From the NCBI GenBank assembly GCA_001897995.1, contig MKRV01000263.1, positions 1-48,350 on the forward strand: DNA of 48,350 nt, in the 5' to 3' direction. The notes under the pieces are model-generated. The model ran no database searches and was not told the origin of the DNA. It saw only the letters and a list, made by a program, of their open reading frames with translations. Within the stretch, counting starts at the first letter, position 1, and every line of letters starts with the position of its first letter. Origin of the DNA: Alphaproteobacteria bacterium 65-37 (GTDB taxonomy: Bacteria > Pseudomonadota > Alphaproteobacteria > Reyranellales > Reyranellaceae). Below are positions 45,150-48,350 of this stretch, one piece after another. The position numbers and the translations under genes were made by a program.

Positions 45150-48100
45150 ATGAAGCTGTCCCACCTGTTCATCGACCGGCCGATCCTCGCGATGGTCGTG
45201 TCGATCCTCATCACCCTGGTCGGCGGAATCTCCTACTTTTCGCTTCCCGTGGCGCAGTATCCCGAGATCGCGCCACCCACGATCGTGATCAGCGCGACCT
45301 ATCCCGGCGCCTCGGCCCAGGTCGTCAGCGAAACGGTCGCCACGCCGCTCGAGCAGGAGATCAACGGCGTCGAGAACATGCTCTACATGACGTCGCAGGC
45401 GACGGCCGACGGCAAGCTGACGCTCACCATCACCTTCGCGCTGGGCACCGACCTCGACATCGCCCAGGTGCTGGTGCAGAACCGCTCCGCCGTGGCCGAG
45501 CCGCGGCTGCCCGAGGAAGTGCGGCGGCTCGGCATCACCGTCCGCAAGAATTCGCCGGACCTGATGATGGTCATCCATCTCAGCTCGCCGGACGGCTCGC
45601 GCGATCAGCTCTACATCTCGAACTACGTCACCCTGCAGGTGAAGGACGTGCTGGCGCGCCTCGACGGCGTCGGCGACGTGCAGACGCGCGGCGCGCGCGA
45701 CTATTCGATGCGCATCTGGCTCGATCCGGAGAAGGTCGCCGCCCGCAATCTCACCGCCGGCGAGGTCGTCGCGGCACTCAGGGCGCAGAACGTGCAGGTG
45801 GCGTCCGGTGTGCTCAACCAGCCGCCCGTGCCGAAGCCGCAGGCCTTCTCGATCAATGTCGAGACGCTCGGCCGCCTCACCGATCCGCGGCAGTTCTCCA
45901 GCATCATCGTGCGCACCGACCCCGACGGCCGGGTGACGCGTATCCGCGACGTCGGCCGGGTCGAGCTCGGCGCCCAGGACTACACCTCCAACGCCTATCT
46001 CGACGAGCGCACGGCCGTGCCGATGCTGATCTTCCAGCGGCCGGGCTCCAATGCGCTGGCGACAGCCGGCCGCCTGAAGGCAGCGATGCACGAGCTGTCG
46101 GCGTCGTTCCCCACTGGGCTGCAGTACGACATCGTCTACGACCCGACCGAGTTCATCGCCCAGTCGGTCGACGAGGTCTACAAGACGATGTTCGAGGCGG
46201 TGATCCTGGTTGTCCTCGTGGTCATCCTGTTCCTGCAGAGCTGGCGGGCCTCGCTGATCCCGATCATCGCCATCCCGGTGTCGCTGATCGGCACCCTGGC
46301 GGTCATGGCGGCCGCCGGCTTCTCGTTGAACAACCTCTCGCTGTTCGGCCTGGTGCTGGCGATCGGCATCGTGGTCGACGACGCGATCGTCGTGGTCGAG
46401 AATGTCGAGCGCAACATCCGCGAAGGCCTGACGCCGCGCGCCGCCGCCCACGAGACCATGGACGAGGTCGGCGGGGCGCTGGTCGCCATCGCCCTGGTCC
46501 TCTCGGCGGTCTTCATCCCCGCCGCCTTCATCACCGGCATCACCGGCCAGTTCTTCCGCCAGTTCGCCGTCACCATCGCCTCGGCCACGATCATTTCCTG
46601 CATCGTCTCGCTGACCTTGAGCCCGGCCCTCTGCGCCCTGCTGTTCAAGCCGCACGACCAGCATGCCGGCCCCAGTCGCTTCTTCGTCGCACGCTGGATC
46701 GCCGCCTTCTTCCGCACCTTCAACACCGGCTTCGACCGGCTCTCGAACGGCTACGGCCGCTGGACCGGCCGCTTCGTGCGCCGCAGCCTGATCTTCCTCG
46801 GCCTCTATGCCGTGCTGATCGCGTTGACCGGCTGGCAGTTCGTGCGGGCACCCACCGGCTTCATCCCGTCGCAGGATCAGGGCTATCTGATCACCGTGAT
46901 CCAGCTGCCGCCCGGCGCGTCGCTGGATCGCACCGATGCCGTGGTGCGCAAAGTGACGAAGACCCTGCTCGAAACCGACGGCGTCATCCACGCCGTGCCC
47001 TTCACCGGCCTCGACGGCGCGACCTTCACGTCGGCGCCGAACGCCGGCGCCATCTTCGCCACCCTGGCCCCCTTCGACGATCGCATTCCCAAGGGCCTGT
47101 CGGCCGACAAGGTCCTGGCCAACCTGCGCACCAAGCTCAGCACCGTCCAGGAGGCCTTCATCATCGTCATCCCGCCGCCGCCGGTGCGCGGCATCGGCAA
47201 TGCCGGCGGCTTCAAGATGATGGTGCAGGACAAGCGCGGCCGCGGACTGCCCGAGCTCGAGGCGGCGACGACGGATCTGGTCTCCGCCGCCAACCAGACG
47301 CCCGGCCTCACCGGGGTCTTCACCCTGTTCAACACACGCACGCCCAAGCTCTATGCCGACATCGACCGCGTGAAGGCGGAAATCCTGGGCGTCTCGGCCG
47401 ACAACGTGTTCGGCGCGCTCGAAGTCTATCTCGGCTCGATCTTCGTCAACGAGTTCAACTATCTCGGACGCACCTATCGCGTCACGGCGCAGGCCGACGG
47501 CCCGTTCCGGCAATCGGTCAGCGACATCGCCAACTACAAGACGCGCAACAATGCCGGGCGGATGGTGCCGATCGGTGCGGTGACCACCTTCCAGGACATC
47601 ATCGGCGCCTACCGCGTGCCGCGTTACAACCTCTTCCCGGCAGCCGAGCTGCAGGGCAACACCCTGCCCGGCTACTCGACCGGCTATGCGCTGGCCACTA
47701 TGGAGAAGCTCGCGGCCGACCGCCTGCCCGACGGCTTCGGCTTCGAATGGACCGAGCTCGCCTATCAGGAGAAGCTGGTGGGCAATACCGGCCTCGTGGT
47801 TTTCGTGGCCTCGGTGGTCTTCGTCTTCCTGCTGCTGGCGGCGCAGTACGAAAGCTGGTCGCTGCCGCTCGCCGTCATCCTGATCGTTCCCATGTGCCTG
47901 CTGGCGGGCGTCAGCGGTCTGCTGATGCGCGGCATGGAGGTCAACATCCTGGCGCAGGTCGGCTTCGTGGTGCTGATCGGGCTGGCCGCCAAGAACGCGA
48001 TCCTGATCGTCGAGTTCGCCCGCCAGGCCGAAGCCGAAGGAGCGACCCGGTTCGACGCCGCCGTCCAGGCCGCCCGCACCCGACTGCGGCCGATCCTGAT

Positions 48101-48344
48101 GACCTCCTTCGCCTTCATCCTGGGCGTCGTGCCGCTCGCCATCGCCGCCGGCGCCGGTGCCGAGATGCGTCAGTCGCTGGGAACCACGGTGTTCTTCGGC
48201 ATGCTGGGCGTGACCGGCTTCGGCCTGATCTTCACGCCGGTCTTCTACGTGACCATGCGCGGCCTGGCGGTGAAGCTCAGCCGGCCAAAGCGGGCGCCGG
48301 CCAAGCCGACGCCGCCCGACAATGGCGAGATCGAGACCGGCTGA
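45150..48344 (+). CDS. RND multidrug efflux permease, HAE1 family
   Basis: Proton-driven inner-membrane pump of the AcrB/MexB type. The 1064-residue product is full length, with the standard start (FIDRPILAMVVSILITLVGG) and SLPVAQYPEIAPPTIVISAT. The proton-relay pair Asp410-Asp411 is in GIVVDDAIVVVENVER (AcrB 407/408), and the later relay Lys is in AAKNAILIVEFARQ near 947. Two large periplasmic loops and 12 predicted helices fit the family. It is complete, ending six bases before the window edge, so a third gene such as an outer-membrane factor could follow. The drug range cannot be told from sequence. Confidence 0.97.
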   Translation: MKLSHLFIDRPILAMVVSILITLVGGISYFSLPVAQYPEIAPPTIVISATYPGASAQVVSETVATPLEQEINGVENMLYMTSQATADGKLTLTITFALGTDLDIAQVLVQNRSAVAEPRLPEEVRRLGITVRKNSPDLMMVIHLSSPDGSRDQLYISNYVTLQVKDVLARLDGVGDVQTRGARDYSMRIWLDPEKVAARNLTAGEVVAALRAQNVQVASGVLNQPPVPKPQAFSINVETLGRLTDPRQFSSIIVRTDPDGRVTRIRDVGRVELGAQDYTSNAYLDERTAVPMLIFQRPGSNALATAGRLKAAMHELSASFPTGLQYDIVYDPTEFIAQSVDEVYKTMFEAVILVVLVVILFLQSWRASLIPIIAIPVSLIGTLAVMAAAGFSLNNLSLFGLVLAIGIVVDDAIVVVENVERNIREGLTPRAAAHETMDEVGGALVAIALVLSAVFIPAAFITGITGQFFRQFAVTIASATIISCIVSLTLSPALCALLFKPHDQHAGPSRFFVARWIAAFFRTFNTGFDRLSNGYGRWTGRFVRRSLIFLGLYAVLIALTGWQFVRAPTGFIPSQDQGYLITVIQLPPGASLDRTDAVVRKVTKTLLETDGVIHAVPFTGLDGATFTSAPNAGAIFATLAPFDDRIPKGLSADKVLANLRTKLSTVQEAFIIVIPPPPVRGIGNAGGFKMMVQDKRGRGLPELEAATTDLVSAANQTPGLTGVFTLFNTRTPKLYADIDRVKAEILGVSADNVFGALEVYLGSIFVNEFNYLGRTYRVTAQADGPFRQSVSDIANYKTRNNAGRMVPIGAVTTFQDIIGAYRVPRYNLFPAAELQGNTLPGYSTGYALATMEKLAADRLPDGFGFEWTELAYQEKLVGNTGLVVFVASVVFVFLLLAAQYESWSLPLAVILIVPMCLLAGVSGLLMRGMEVNILAQVGFVVLIGLAAKNAILIVEFARQAEAEGATRFDAAVQAARTRLRPILMTSFAFILGVVPLAIAAGAGAEMRQSLGTTVFFGMLGVTGFGLIFTPVFYVTMRGLAVKLSRPKRAPAKPTPPDNGEIETG

Positions 48345-48350
48345 CGCATC

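Noticed and set aside
45054..47513. 819-codon open frame opposite the RND permease
   Set aside because: Rich in Arg, Asp, His and Gln with no fold-like pattern; the plus strand is an unmistakable RND pump.

Overview
The window is GC-rich, densely coded, single-contig bacterial DNA. Gene content points to an alphaproteobacterium of the Rhodospirillales/Hyphomicrobiales type: a urt/ure urea block, pcaHGB, TRAP and FCD-GntR genes, Tat-dependent enzymes, and G/C-rich palindromic repeats. A Reyranella-like genus is a guess from gene style, not something the sequence proves. I saw no rRNA, tRNA or CRISPR.

Left part, 1-9438, minus strand: a urea utilisation block. Transcription runs ureD, ureA, a fused ureB-ureC, ureE, ureF, a DUF3995-like membrane protein, ureG and hupE/ureJ, then urtA, urtB and the first codons of urtC. 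The genes together import urea, build the nickel urease and supply its metal. The unusual points are the beta-alpha subunit fusion, a 54-bp palindrome read in frame at the start of ureF, and the membrane protein coupled by ATGA overlaps between ureF and ureG.

9469-18519: greB, a Tat-exported SMP-30/gluconolactonase-like protein, two adjacent palindromic repeat elements with the same ends, an ankyrin protein, and a minus-strand group of phosphonate monoester hydrolase, pcaH, pcaG and pcaB (protocatechuate ortho-cleavage). A 2-hydroxyacid dehydrogenase is divergent from that group, followed by a small hypothetical gene.

18990-25583, plus strand: the most interesting region. A tight operon encodes a 100-residue protein (candidate precursor peptide), an HExxH protein, an FxsB-like radical SAM/SPASM maturase, a second HExxH protein, a YcaO and a long TfuA. 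This is a RiPP-type peptide-modification cluster. The enzyme families suggest a combination of cyclophane crosslinking, backbone thioamidation and side-chain oxidation that I do not recognise as a described system. A low-coding, comparatively AT-rich interval lies upstream.

25580-32677: a TRAP transporter operon (dctP, fused dctQM, a 2-hydroxyacid dehydrogenase), divergent from an FCD-GntR regulator with a palindromic operator candidate between them, then a PhoD-type phosphatase and an SDR. 32852-40126 is one giant secreted multi-enzyme protein with endonuclease, beta-propeller, 5'-nucleotidase, RTX and DUF4114 parts. 40309-48344 holds an FMN-dependent alpha-hydroxyacid dehydrogenase, a family 5 solute-binding protein, a cluster of hairpin repeats, and a two-gene RND efflux pump (adaptor and HAE1 permease).
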